Below are positions 8,992 through 18,161 of a stretch of DNA of 64,000 nucleotides, in pieces. The DNA is from Anaerolineales bacterium (lineage in GTDB: Bacteria > Chloroflexota > Anaerolineae > Anaerolineales > E44-bin32). Under the pieces are notes generated by a model, which was not told where the DNA came from, ran no database searches, and saw only the letters and a program-made list of their open reading frames with translations. The translations under genes and the position numbers were made by a program. Within the stretch, counting starts at the first letter, position 1. Each line of letters begins with the position of its first letter. The DNA lies in the NCBI GenBank assembly GCA_037382465.1, contig JARRPX010000004.1, positions 1 through 64,000 on the forward strand, read 5' to 3'.

Positions 8992-9801
8992 ATGGACAGA
9001 GCTTTCGTAGAATCCGCACCCCGGGAATTTGGCTCCGTGATCAGCACTCACGGATTGCGTCGAGAGTATCGCACGCTCGGCGTTTCGTTGACCGTGATCG
9101 GACTCTGCACGGCCTTCCTCAGCGCGGCAATCGGAATCTACCGCTGGTACTTCGCCTATCGCCATTTCGGACCCGCTGCTGTAGCACGCTGGTCCGGACC
9201 GGCCCTCGGGATCAGTTTCGCTTCCGCCATGCTGGGTCTCATCGGTCTGGCGTATTTATTGCACCTACGGGGAGCGTACACAAAAGTTTACGCCGGAGGC
9301 ATCTTGATCAGCCGGAGAGGGAAATTCGAAAGAATCCCATGGGATCAAATTCAAGCCATCTCGACGTCGTCGGTGCGCTACGGCCTGCCCTGGTTTTCCT
9401 GGGGCAGGAGTTCGAAGATTACGATTCATCTCAAACCAAAGGGAAAGCGTTCCTTGAGCCAGTCGCTTACGAACCTGGATCAACTGGCGATCACGGCGAA
9501 AAAGTACGTCTATCCGGGATTGCTGGAACAATATCGCCAAGCACTGCAGCAAGGAGATGCAGTACAATTCGGTTCCATAGAAATCACGAGAAGAGAACTC
9601 CTTCACGGCAAGCGGAAGTATCCGTGGGCCGAAATCAACAAGGTCAAATTAGACAGGGGTTTTCTGATCATCGAAAAACAATCCGCCCACTGGAAGCGGA
9701 GAATGCGGCTGTCTGCACAGCGCATCCCGAACATCGATCTTTGCTTCCAGCTCATACAACATTTCCTCACGGAGGAAAAAACGAGACATCAGGGTGCCTG
9801 A
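8992..9801 (+). CDS. Membrane protein with PH-like domain, unknown function
   Basis: A 269-residue protein with two N-terminal membrane helices (about residues 28-50 and 62-88). Two similar cytosolic halves follow: KVYAGGILISRRGKFERIPWDQIQAIS and QFGSIEITRRELLHGKRKYPWAEINKVKLDRGFL. Each looks like a bacterial pleckstrin-homology-type strand set (gene product, then W, then D/E-I). I infer a duplicated PH-like module; no enzyme motif is visible. The stop overlaps an alternative upstream start of the following lipoprotein gene, which suggests coupling. Confidence 0.65.
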   Translation: MDRAFVESAPREFGSVISTHGLRREYRTLGVSLTVIGLCTAFLSAAIGIYRWYFAYRHFGPAAVARWSGPALGISFASAMLGLIGLAYLLHLRGAYTKVYAGGILISRRGKFERIPWDQIQAISTSSVRYGLPWFSWGRSSKITIHLKPKGKRSLSQSLTNLDQLAITAKKYVYPGLLEQYRQALQQGDAVQFGSIEITRRELLHGKRKYPWAEINKVKLDRGFLIIEKQSAHWKRRMRLSAQRIPNIDLCFQLIQHFLTEEKTRHQGA

Positions 9802-9847
9802 CAGAATGCAAAGCGGAAAGCTAACCCACAATCCATTAATAAACTCG

Positions 9848-12328
9848 ATGAGCAAACACCGATCGATGTACTTGCTTCTCGTGATACTCTTGATTCCGCT
9901 CGTATCGGGCTGTTCGCTCACCGACATGTTCTCGGGCAGCAGCGGCCCCACGTCCAGAGTGATTCCCACGGCCACACCGCTGCCGGCCGCGGAGGTCGTC
10001 TTCAGTGCATCCCCGCCCGCGGACACGACCTCGAAATCCGACCTGGCGCTCGTCGTCGTCGACGAAGTGACCGGTCTCGACTATAACACCGTTACGCATG
10101 AAATGAAGCGCCAAAAGGATGGACACTGGGAAGTCCATGTCGCCGTGCCCGTCAGCTCAGTGCTGCACTACCGCTACACTCGCCAGTCGCCGTCGCCCGC
10201 GGACGAGGCGGACACCATGGGAAATCCCATCGAATATCGCCTGGCGAAAATCGATGGTCCAACCCGGATCGATGATGTCATTGCCACCTGGAGCGACGCT
10301 GCCTATCAAGGACCCGTAGGCAGGATTATCGGTCAGCTCACCGATCAAGCCGATGGATCGCCGCTTGCGGAGATGGTCGTGGTCGTTGCGGGCGTTCGCA
10401 CGTTCAGCGACGGGGAGGGAAATTTCCGCATCGAAGGTCTTCAACCCGGTTTGCACCAACTCGTGGTCTTCAGCCCGACCGGCGCGTACCAAACCGTGCA
10501 GCAAGGCGCGCTGATTGCCGCAGACAGCACGACTCCCATTGCGCTGCAGCTCTCGGCTGCGCAACGGGTTCAAGTTACTTTTGAGATCTCCGTTCCGGAA
10601 GACACGATCCCCGGCATACCGCTGCGCATCGCCGGCAACGTACAGCAAATGGGCAACGTCTTCAGCCCGCTTTCCGGCGGCGTAAATCTGAGTGTGGCCA
10701 AGATGCCCGAAGCCCTTCTGGTGACTCCTACCGATTACATCTCCGTCGTGACGCTCTACAGCGGCACAGACCTGCGTTACAAATACACGCTCGGGGACGG
10801 CTTCTGGAACGCCGAGCGCGATCCGGATGGCTATTTCCTGACGCGGCAATTAATCGTCCCGGACTACGACATCATCTTAAAAGACGCCGTAGCAACGTGG
10901 CACGGCGGATCGAAGGGCAGCGTGCAATTCAACGTCACCGTGCCTGCGGATACACCGCCCGGCGAGCAGATCAGCCTGCAGCTCAACCCGTACACGTGGT
11001 TCGAGCCGATCCCGATGTGGCCCCAGGACGAAAACCAATGGTTCTACGTCTTGCACGGCCCCCTCGATTTCAGCGGAACGATCGGCTACCGCTACTGCCG
11101 CAATGGCCAATGTGGCAGCGCCGACGACATCGAGACGGCCGGCTCGAATTCCATGGGTCGTCCACTCACCCCCTCACGAGACATGCAACAGCTCCACGAT
11201 GAGGTGACAGCGTGGTGGTGGTTGTCCGCCGATTCGCCCTCGACGACCATCATCGCTCCGGCGATCGAAGCCCGCAATGATTACGAGGTCGGTGTGGAAT
11301 TGGTGTCCGGTTACCATCCGAATCTTCAAGCTCTGACCACTGCGATGCTCGGCAGTGTCGTAGATCTCGGATCCAACGCCATCGTGTTGACGCCCAGTTG
11401 GGTGCTCGAGGAGAACGAACCCACGCCGAACATCGCTTTCGATCCGGCACGCGCCCCCTTTGCGGCCGACCTGGAAAACACGATCCGTGAAGCGACAAAA
11501 CGAGGCCTCGAGATCTCCCTTCGACCAACGTTGTCCGTTGAGGACGGCAGCCTGCAGAATTGGTGGCTGACGGCGCCCCGCGATTCGGCCTGGTGGGATG
11601 TGTGGTTTGAAGAATACAGATCGTTCATACTCACCTACGCACGGCTGGCCGAACGGAATGACGTATCCCGTCTGGTCCTCGGCGGAGTCGAGACGATGCC
11701 TGCCCTGCCCGGCGGATTGATCGCAGGCGACATTTCTTCCGAAGTGCCGATGGACGCAGAACATCGCTGGCTGGAGCTCATCACGGAGATCGGCGAAATA
11801 TACGACGGCGAGCTCGCCTTTCAGATCGAGCTGTCGGATGAACTGGAGGCGATTCCCAATTTCATGGTCGCCTGCGATGCAGTGTATGTGTATTGGCATG
11901 CCCCGTTGGCCACCACGGAGGAAGCTTCGCCCGCAGAAATGCAATCTGCGGCGAGCTCGCTGCTGGACACCGTGCTGCTCGCCGATCCGAGGCTTTCGAA
12001 CGTTCCCATCTATCTGAGTGTGGAATACCTTTCCATCGAGGGCTCGGCGAGCGCGTGCGCCAAAGCGCCGGACGAAACGTGCAGAGACAACACCGAGTTC
12101 GAGCAGGGCGCCATCGTCGACCCGGATTTGGGAGTCGATTTACTCGCACAAGCGCAGGCGCTCAATGCGGTGCTTCTGGAAGCTACCGTTCGAGATGAGA
12201 TCCAGGGCTTCTTCGTACGTGGCTATAATCCCAGCGTAGTGCTGCAAGACAAATCAGCTTCTATCTATGGGAAACCGGGACGTGATGTAATCTGGTACTG
12301 GTACTCCCGCCTCACCGGTGTCCAATAG
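9848..12328 (+). CDS. Lipoprotein with carbohydrate-binding-like domains and a GH-like TIM barrel
   Basis: An 826-residue protein beginning with a lipoprotein signal (MSKHRSMYLLLVILLIPLVSGC), so it is anchored outside the cytoplasmic membrane. After a Pro/Thr linker comes a starch-binding-like region, a carboxypeptidase-regulatory-like fold (GEGNFRIEGLQPGLHQLVVF), two repeated CBM20-like segments (LRYKYTLGDGFWNAERDPDG and IGYRYCRNGQCGSADD), and a C-terminal half from about residue 480 resembling a TIM-barrel glycoside hydrolase. Its closing SIYGKPGRDVIWYWY is typical of such barrels. The catalytic Glu residues cannot be fixed by eye. I chose the ATG at 9848 because it places the lipobox at a normal distance; earlier starts at 9794 and 9806 exist. 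Confidence 0.65.
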   Translation: MSKHRSMYLLLVILLIPLVSGCSLTDMFSGSSGPTSRVIPTATPLPAAEVVFSASPPADTTSKSDLALVVVDEVTGLDYNTVTHEMKRQKDGHWEVHVAVPVSSVLHYRYTRQSPSPADEADTMGNPIEYRLAKIDGPTRIDDVIATWSDAAYQGPVGRIIGQLTDQADGSPLAEMVVVVAGVRTFSDGEGNFRIEGLQPGLHQLVVFSPTGAYQTVQQGALIAADSTTPIALQLSAAQRVQVTFEISVPEDTIPGIPLRIAGNVQQMGNVFSPLSGGVNLSVAKMPEALLVTPTDYISVVTLYSGTDLRYKYTLGDGFWNAERDPDGYFLTRQLIVPDYDIILKDAVATWHGGSKGSVQFNVTVPADTPPGEQISLQLNPYTWFEPIPMWPQDENQWFYVLHGPLDFSGTIGYRYCRNGQCGSADDIETAGSNSMGRPLTPSRDMQQLHDEVTAWWWLSADSPSTTIIAPAIEARNDYEVGVELVSGYHPNLQALTTAMLGSVVDLGSNAIVLTPSWVLEENEPTPNIAFDPARAPFAADLENTIREATKRGLEISLRPTLSVEDGSLQNWWLTAPRDSAWWDVWFEEYRSFILTYARLAERNDVSRLVLGGVETMPALPGGLIAGDISSEVPMDAEHRWLELITEIGEIYDGELAFQIELSDELEAIPNFMVACDAVYVYWHAPLATTEEASPAEMQSAASSLLDTVLLADPRLSNVPIYLSVEYLSIEGSASACAKAPDETCRDNTEFEQGAIVDPDLGVDLLAQAQALNAVLLEATVRDEIQGFFVRGYNPSVVLQDKSASIYGKPGRDVIWYWYSRLTGVQ

Positions 12329-12420
12329 AAGACAATACGGATCAAAACCCCTCCCTGTTCGCCAGGTAACGATGAATGTATTACGAGCCTCTAAATAGGG
12401 GAAGGTTAAATGCAAAGCGT

Positions 12421-12437
12421 GCCGAGTGTGCCTCGGC
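12421..12437. terminator. Weak hairpin, possible terminator
   Basis: GCCGAG (12421-12426) pairs with CTCGGC (12432-12437). It lies 45 bases beyond the stop of the small minus-strand membrane gene. Only a loose T-rich stretch follows on the minus strand, so termination is uncertain. Confidence 0.3.
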
Positions 12438-12482
12438 GAGATCCGTGGTTAATGAGATTATGAATCTCTATCGCTAACCGGA

Positions 12483-12698
12483 TTATTGACGGCGAAGCCA
12501 CCATAAATAGCCGACGTACCAAACGATACAGGCTACTCCAATAATGCCCCAGATCGGAAAGCCGGCTTTGAGCGCTGCGACCCAATCTGACCCGGTAAAT
12601 AGCCCGATATACATCGTTATCGAAGCCCACACGATGACGAAAGTGCCAAAGAGCCAGAATCGCATAACTTTCAAACGCTTGACCTTGTCCTCATCCAT
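12483..12698 (-). CDS. Small two-helix membrane protein
   Basis: A 71-residue protein with two hydrophobic helices (about residues 14-34 and 46-66) separated by a short loop and ending in RR-Q. GGGAGG lies eight bases upstream of the ATG, which supports translation. It follows the thioredoxin-like lipoprotein gene by about 107 bases on the same strand and may share its transcript. I recognise no family. The Trp-rich second helix and basic ends suggest an inner-membrane orientation only. Confidence 0.65.
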   Translation of the reverse strand: MDEDKVKRLKVMRFWLFGTFVIVWASITMYIGLFTGSDWVAALKAGFPIWGIIGVACIVWYVGYLWWLRRQ

Positions 12699-12805
12699 TT
12701 GTAATCCTCCCGAAAGGTAAGGTCTGATGCTCCCAAGATTCTAGATAAAAAGCATCATGGGCGCAACAAGATACCCATCAAATTGGCTCATCTGGAGCGA
12801 AGCTC

Positions 12806-13360
12806 TCACTTTAAGGCCTCGTTGAATGCCGCCTCCAGATCTTCGGCCTCAACGTAACCCAACCATTGATGGATCACCGTCCCGTCCTCATCTACGAGGA
12901 AAAGATGCGGCTGGACCCGGTAACCCAGCTCTCGCTTGAAAGAGTCCGTACGGGGATCGTCGATGTCGAGATAAACGAAGTCGATGTCTTCCTGCCACTT
13001 TGCTTCGAGCCCGTGCACGACGGGCGCCAATCGCTGGCAGGTCGGTCACCAGAAAGCAAAGAACTCGACCAGAGTCACCCTGCCGGAGCCCAGCTTCACG
13101 CGGCCCGGATTCGTCGCCGTTAATTCCGTACGCGGCTCCGGATGTGGTCCTGCTGCCGCTGGTTCTTCAGCTGCCGAGGCATCAGACGCTTGCGCCTGAT
13201 TCGACTCTCCTACTTCCGATCCCTCGTCCGCCGAAGAACCGGATGTTTGCGGCTGGTTTCCTTCAGCGACGCTGGAAGCAGGGCTGCCCGCCTGACAAGA
13301 TACCAAAAGGAAGGCAACCAGGAGCAATCCCATCAACACGCGAAACCTTCGCGAAGTCAT
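12806..13360 (-). CDS. Thioredoxin-fold lipoprotein, candidate selenoprotein with in-frame UGA
   Basis: Read through one TGA (13048-13046), this frame gives 184 residues. The first part is a lipoprotein signal (LLLVAFLLVSC), a Ser/Glu/Ala-rich linker and then VTLVEFFAFW-U-PTCQRLAPVVHGLE. UGA is residue 105 and falls exactly where thioredoxins have the first Cys of WCxxC; the second Cys is residue 108. Downstream the fold is complete, with VYLDIDD and the substrate-facing YRVQPHLFLVDEDGTV strand. GGAGGA precedes the ATG at 13360. Selenocysteine at this position (UxxC) is known in several redox families. The alternative is a nonsense mutation or sequence error. An extracytoplasmic thiol/disulphide role is inferred from fold and anchor. 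Confidence 0.75.
13009..13025 (-). promoter_or_regulatory. Candidate bacterial SECIS hairpin
   Basis: On the coding strand, a perfect 6-bp stem GCCCGT/ACGGGC closes a five-base loop CGTGC. The loop starts 26 bases after the in-frame TGA. Bacterial SECIS elements lie within the coding sequence shortly downstream of the UGA and commonly have a G among the first loop bases, which fits. A second small stem (GCCA/TGGC) lies between the TGA and this hairpin. Its function depends on SelB in the same genome, which cannot be seen here. Confidence 0.55.
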
Positions 13361-13555
13361 TATTCCTCCATCCAGAAGCGAAAAATCCGGCAACGGCCAA
13401 AACCCAGGCATCAATGCCAAGCTATCTACATTCTATCGCGTGATTCCCAAACGCTCGTTGAGGTCCGAAGTCGAGATCGACCAAATCGATTATCCGGTGG
13501 CAGTAACCCATCAACCGCAGTCAGGCTATAATGGAAGCAGAACAGGGAGGCCGTA

Positions 13556-14476
13556 ATGCCCCAAAGGATCGTGGAATGTGTTCCGAACTTCTCCGAGGGC
13601 CGGCGCACGAACGTAATCCGAGCGATCGAGCAGGTCATTTCAAACGTTTCCGGCGTCTTCGTGCTCGACCGCCACAGCGACGAGGATCACAATCGTACGG
13701 TGATCACCTTCGCGGGAACACCGGCCGCCGTTTCGGAGGCAGCTTTTCGAGCGATCGAAAAAGCTGCCGGGACGATCGACCTCGATAAACACCGTGGAGC
13801 GCATCCCCGCTTGGGCGCCACCGACGTGGTTCCCTTCGTCCCCCTCTCCGGCATCGAGATGGATGAATGCGTCGAACTGGCCCGGTCGTTGGGGAAACGA
13901 GTGGGACAGGAACTGGGCATTCCGGTTTACTTATACGAGCGCGCCGCGCTCCGTCCACAGCGCGTTCAACTCGAAGATGTCCGCCGGGGAGAATATGAAG
14001 CGTTGAGGGAGTCACTGGGCAAGGACCCCGAACGCGATCCGGATTTCGGACCCAAAACACTAGGTCCGGCAGGCGCCACGATCATCGGCGCCCGTCCGCC
14101 GCTGATCGCCTACAACGTCTATTTATCCACCGACGATGTGACAGTTGCGAAAAAGATCGCCCGCATCGTACGCCAATCCTCCGGCGGTTTACCCAACGTG
14201 AAAGCGATCGGATTGCTGGTCGGGGGACAGGCCCAGGTGTCGATGAATCTGACCGACTTTAACGTCACCCCGATCGCCCGCGTCCAGGAGATGATCCGCA
14301 GCGAAGCCAAGCGCTGCGGCACATCGATCCATCACGCGGAGTTGGTCGGTTTGGTTCCGCAGGCCGCAATCACCGCTGCCGCAAGCTGGTATCTGCAGCT
14401 CAATCCCCTGGCCCCCGAGCAGATTCTGGAAACGCAGTTGTTCCACGCCATGTCCACTGACGCAGAAGACGCTTAG
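13556..14476 (+). CDS. ftcD: Glutamate formimidoyltransferase
   Basis: A 306-residue protein beginning MPQRIVECVPNFSEGRR, the signature start of the FTCD N-terminal domain, with DRHSDEDHNRTVITFAG and HRGAHPRLGATDVVPFVPL further on. These hold conserved substrate- and folate-binding residues, including the His of the active site. The enzyme moves a formimino group from N-formimino-glutamate to tetrahydrofolate in histidine breakdown. The cyclodeaminase half found in the bifunctional enzyme is absent. No hut genes are adjacent, so its pathway partners lie elsewhere. Confidence 0.92.
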   Translation: MPQRIVECVPNFSEGRRTNVIRAIEQVISNVSGVFVLDRHSDEDHNRTVITFAGTPAAVSEAAFRAIEKAAGTIDLDKHRGAHPRLGATDVVPFVPLSGIEMDECVELARSLGKRVGQELGIPVYLYERAALRPQRVQLEDVRRGEYEALRESLGKDPERDPDFGPKTLGPAGATIIGARPPLIAYNVYLSTDDVTVAKKIARIVRQSSGGLPNVKAIGLLVGGQAQVSMNLTDFNVTPIARVQEMIRSEAKRCGTSIHHAELVGLVPQAAITAAASWYLQLNPLAPEQILETQLFHAMSTDAEDA

Positions 14477-14509
14477 CTTCGACTGGAAAGGCCGGCGATA
14501 GGCGATAGG

Positions 14510-16183
14510 CTACCAGAGGCTTCTGGCAAAAATATCGGCGAGAAACGCAAGGCGCTCTTCAGCCGTCATCGGACGCGGTTGGGCGTAATCCTCGAGCAGC
14601 GCCGTTCGCAGCTCCGTGCTGATGTGACGGCCATCGTAGACGACGTAAAAATCGATGAACTCCTGGCGCAGTGCCAGAGACTGCATTTGATCGAAAAACA
14701 GATTTCCCAAACCGTAGTGTATGAACCCGCCGTTGTAAAATTCAAACCCTAGCGGCTGATGCGCTTGGCTTCCGCTGACGATATTTGCACCGGCATCGAC
14801 CGCCTCTCGAAAAGCATCCCGTTGTGGCGGCAGCAAAGAGGCTCCTTCGAACCATTGGAAGGTGAAAACCACGAGGTATCCATCCGACCGCAGACGTTCG
14901 ATCTCGGCGTATAACGTTTCCGTATCACAAGGAGCCGCGCCCGGAGAATCCTCCGTCGCCCAGGCGTGCGCCGGACCGGCAGCGTTGCATCCCAAAAAGG
15001 CGAGGTGATTGCCGTTATGATCGATGGTCACCGCACGCAAGGCTTCGTCCAGATTTCGTCCACCACCGAACGTCTGCCAGTTCCGCGCCTGGTACAGATC
15101 CAGGGTGTAGAGCAGAGCGTCCTCCCCCCAATCATTCACGTGATTGCCGGTGAGTTCCACAAGGTCCACACCGACATCTTCGAGCAGGGCAATGTTCTTC
15201 GGCGCGCTGCAGAAGCGCATGTCCGCGGTGAGAGGATCGGGCGTCGGACAGGATTCGGCGAAAGACACTTCGTTGCTGACGTGGGTCAGGTCCGCGTCGC
15301 GCAGCCAATCCCCGATCAACAGACCCGGATAGTCCACGCCGTGGGAGTCCATCCTCGCCGCCGTGCCGCGCGTCAAGGCGGTAACGCCGGTCATGGCCAG
15401 GATCGTCATGCGTGCAGGATCCCGATTTGTCGCCGGCCAATCCACCAACCGCAGGAATTGCTCGATCGCCTGAGAAGATCCGCTTAGCCCAAAGCTCACC
15501 CGGAGCAGGTAATTGTCCCCATCAAAATCGTTTCGGATGGGAGATTTCTCATCCACTTCCAACACCTTCCAGCGCGGTTCGAGCTCGTCGAAGGGGACGA
15601 TGGCATAGGCAGGTCGATCGGCCCAGGCCACATCGGCCAGGGTCTGCGGAGAGACGCCGACGACTTTCGCCTCGTCCGCGGCGCCGAACAGCCCTTCGAA
15701 GGCCATCAGTGTGGTGTTGGAGGCATAGATTTTTCCCTCGAAGTCACCGCTTCCGGCCCAGATCGCCTGCAGATCCGTCCCGGCCACACCGTCCTGCAGC
15801 GTGGGGAACGGCGCCGCAAGTGCATAGATCCACTCCACAGGTCGAAATTCAGCGTTCGCCTGAATCTTCAACTGGGCGTCCGCTTCGTCGCTGATGCGGA
15901 TCGATGCTGCATTGGTCCGGACGGCGCCGTCTATGCGTTCTCTCAAACCCATCGGCACCGCAGGTGATATCCACACGTTCAACGGCTCCGGTGTAGGCGT
16001 GACAGTGAGCGGCTGGAAGGCAGTCGGACTGGGCGAAGATGGAGCAGGCAGCGATGGGGAAGCAAATGGGAAGTGACAGGATTGAAGCACCGCAGAGACG
16101 GCGAGGGATAACGCCGAAAGACAGAGAATCAAGGAGTATCTTGACGGGAGAATGCGTTTTCGAAGCCCCATGCAGGGGATCAT
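14510..16183 (-). CDS. CapA-family lipoprotein (poly-gamma-glutamate synthesis-like metallophosphoesterase)
   Basis: A 557-residue protein with a lipoprotein-like signal (LCLSALSLAVSAVLQSC) and a Pro/Thr linker. The N-terminal half is of unknown type. The C-terminal half, from about residue 270, shows the CapA pattern: MTILAMTGVTALTRG, a D-x-T/S-N-E block (DADLTHVSNEVSF), LTGNHVNDWG, and VSGSQAHQPLGFEFYNGGFIHYGLGNLFFDQ. The conserved His/Asn/Asp residues resemble calcineurin-like metal sites. The normal first block GDxML is replaced by TGVTAL, so activity may be altered. Starts at 16183 or 16171 are both possible, and ribosome binding sites are weak. It follows the ABC ATPase gene. Confidence 0.75.
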   Translation of the reverse strand: MIPCMGLRKRILPSRYSLILCLSALSLAVSAVLQSCHFPFASPSLPAPSSPSPTAFQPLTVTPTPEPLNVWISPAVPMGLRERIDGAVRTNAASIRISDEADAQLKIQANAEFRPVEWIYALAAPFPTLQDGVAGTDLQAIWAGSGDFEGKIYASNTTLMAFEGLFGAADEAKVVGVSPQTLADVAWADRPAYAIVPFDELEPRWKVLEVDEKSPIRNDFDGDNYLLRVSFGLSGSSQAIEQFLRLVDWPATNRDPARMTILAMTGVTALTRGTAARMDSHGVDYPGLLIGDWLRDADLTHVSNEVSFAESCPTPDPLTADMRFCSAPKNIALLEDVGVDLVELTGNHVNDWGEDALLYTLDLYQARNWQTFGGGRNLDEALRAVTIDHNGNHLAFLGCNAAGPAHAWATEDSPGAAPCDTETLYAEIERLRSDGYLVVFTFQWFEGASLLPPQRDAFREAVDAGANIVSGSQAHQPLGFEFYNGGFIHYGLGNLFFDQMQSLALRQEFIDFYVVYDGRHISTELRTALLEDYAQPRPMTAEERLAFLADIFARSLW

Positions 16184-16253
16184 TATCCCACGCCTGGCGC
16201 CGGGATGCCAAGGAATCGGCAGACGTAAAAATGCTTCCCGTACAGACGCCCGT

Positions 16254-17168
16254 TCAGGTTCCCAACAGCGCCAGGAAGACATCCTCGAGCGAAGGTTCGA
16301 CCACGGCGATACGTGAGATCTGCACCGCAGCCTGCGATAACGCCCGCTGCAAATCCGCTTCACGGACATCGGCGGGCGCGATCACGCGCAGATGGTCGCC
16401 CGCCAATCCGGCCCGGGTTACGTGCGGATCATCTGCAAGCGCCTTTAACGCTTCCAGCATCGGTTCCGCAAAAACGTCCCAGGCGGTGCCCGGGAGCGCC
16501 TCGCGTTTGAGTTCCGACGGCGTGCCCATGGCCATCAAACGGCCGCGGTGCATGATGCCCACGCGTCCGCAGTATTCCGCTTCGTCCATGTAATGCGTGG
16601 TCACCAGGGCCGTCACGCCTTCATCCGACAGGGCGTAGATCAAATCCCAGAAATCCCTGCGGGCGACGGGATCGACACCGCTGGTAGGTTCGTCCAGGAA
16701 GAGCAGCCTGGGTTGATGAATGATCGCGGTGGCCAGAGCCAGCCGCTGCCGCCAGCCGATGGGCAGCGACCCGGCGCGTTCCCCTACCATGTCGTTCAGA
16801 CCCAAGCGGTCCAACACCTCACGCAGGCGCGCAGGGTCGTGCATACCGTACACACCGGCGTAAAAAGTGAGGTTTTCCAACCCCGTCAACTCGTCATACA
16901 GGGCGAATTTCTGCGACATGTAACCCACGCGAGCCCGGATGGCTTCCGCTTCACTACGCGAATCAAAGCCTAACACCTTCGCCCAGCCCCCACTCGGCAG
17001 CAGCAGTCCCAGCAACATGCGGATCGTGGTCGTTTTTCCGGCGCCGTTGGGTCCCAGATAGCCCACCACTTCACCGCGCCGCACCTCGAACGATACCCTG
17101 TCGACGGCGATGAAATCTCCAAACTTCTTGCTGAGTTCCTCGGTCTGGACAACGACATCGTCAGGCAT
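16254..17168 (-). CDS. ABC exporter ATP-binding protein (second of two)
   Basis: A 304-residue ATPase with Walker A GPNGAGKTT near residue 40, a signature-like region around LPIGWRQRLALATA (in place of LSGGQ), Walker B LLFLDEPTSGVD and the switch TTHYMDEAEYC. It belongs to the drug/daunorubicin (DrrA/CcmA) group that powers ABC-2 exporters. The ATG at 17168 overlaps the end of the preceding ATPase gene by eight bases, a sign of translational coupling. In E. coli YbhF, two such domains occur in one chain; here they are separate proteins. Confidence 0.93.
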   Translation of the reverse strand: MPDDVVVQTEELSKKFGDFIAVDRVSFEVRRGEVVGYLGPNGAGKTTTIRMLLGLLLPSGGWAKVLGFDSRSEAEAIRARVGYMSQKFALYDELTGLENLTFYAGVYGMHDPARLREVLDRLGLNDMVGERAGSLPIGWRQRLALATAIIHQPRLLFLDEPTSGVDPVARRDFWDLIYALSDEGVTALVTTHYMDEAEYCGRVGIMHRGRLMAMGTPSELKREALPGTAWDVFAEPMLEALKALADDPHVTRAGLAGDHLRVIAPADVREADLQRALSQAAVQISRIAVVEPSLEDVFLALLGT

Positions 17169-18105
17169 CGGCGTTATCATCCTGGGTCAGCAATTCGATG
17201 AAGACGTCCTCCAACCCGGGAGGTGTTTCGGTCAGCCGCGTGACCGTGCCCCCCATTTTCTCTATGCCGGTTTTCAAACGCCGGATCACACTCCCGTTCT
17301 CCCCGGCTTTCACACGGATGTGCCAGCGGTCTCCGAAGGCGCGCACGCCTTCGATCTGCGGGATATCGTCTGCCACGCGTTCGACGATCCGTCTGGGGCC
17401 GCCGTACAAGGCGAGGATACGTCCCGCCAGCCGCTGTGTGATCTCCCCCGGCGATCCTTCCAACAAGAGTCTGCCATCCGAAAGAAAACCGACCTTGTTG
17501 CAGCGGGAGGCTTCGTCCATGTAAGGCGTGCTGATCAATACGGCGACGCCATCGCGCAGGAGTTCGATCAGCAGCTGCCAGAACATCTGCCGGGTGAGTG
17601 CATCGACCCCACCGGTGGGTTCGTCGAGCAGCAGCACTCGCGGTTTGTGGACCAACGCCGCCGCCAATCCCAGTTTTTGTTTCATTCCGCCGGAGAGCGC
17701 ATCCGCCCTTCGGTTCACGAAGTCTTTCAGCCCCACGAAATCCAGAATTTCTTCGCAACGCGGACGCCACTCGGACGGTGAAATCCCGCGCACCTCGGCG
17801 AAGAAACGCAGGTTCTCCAACACGGTCAAATCCCCGTACAGGCTAAAACGCTGCGGTAAATAGCCGATCTGCGCCCTCGCCCGCTCCGTCTGCTCCCACA
17901 GGTCGATCCCAGCCAGCCTGACCGACCCTGAATCCGGGGTATACGCACCGCACAACAAGCGCATGGTGGTGGTCTTTCCCGCGCCATCCGGCCCGACCAG
18001 GGCATAGATCTCGCCTGCTCGCACGCGCAAAGAGAGACCGTTCACGGCGGTGCGCGCAGCGAAGCTCTTACGCAGATCATCGGCCTGGATCAAGGTCTCC
18101 AACAC
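17161..18105 (-). CDS. ABC exporter ATP-binding protein (first of two)
   Basis: A 314-residue ATPase with Walker A GPDGAGKTTTMRLLCG near residue 40, signature LSGGMKQKLGLAAALVH, Walker B VLLLDEPTGGVD and the switch TPYMDEASRCNKVGF. The usual switch His after the D-loop is Thr/Pro here (ISTPYMDEA), as occurs in some DrrA-like ATPases. It lies between the HlyD gene and the second ATPase and overlaps the latter. The four genes together form an export system for a hydrophobic compound; the substrate is unknown. Confidence 0.93.
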   Translation of the reverse strand: MLETLIQADDLRKSFAARTAVNGLSLRVRAGEIYALVGPDGAGKTTTMRLLCGAYTPDSGSVRLAGIDLWEQTERARAQIGYLPQRFSLYGDLTVLENLRFFAEVRGISPSEWRPRCEEILDFVGLKDFVNRRADALSGGMKQKLGLAAALVHKPRVLLLDEPTGGVDALTRQMFWQLLIELLRDGVAVLISTPYMDEASRCNKVGFLSDGRLLLEGSPGEITQRLAGRILALYGGPRRIVERVADDIPQIEGVRAFGDRWHIRVKAGENGSVIRRLKTGIEKMGGTVTRLTETPPGLEDVFIELLTQDDNADA

Positions 18106-18161
18106 GCGCCCTCCTCACCTATGCCCGAGTTTTCGACAGGAATCGGCCGGCCGTAGGTCCC

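Noticed and set aside
12806-13030. Separate short protein beginning at the thioredoxin C-terminal half
   Set aside because: It starts inside the conserved fold at a TTG; reading through the UGA gives a complete thioredoxin domain instead.
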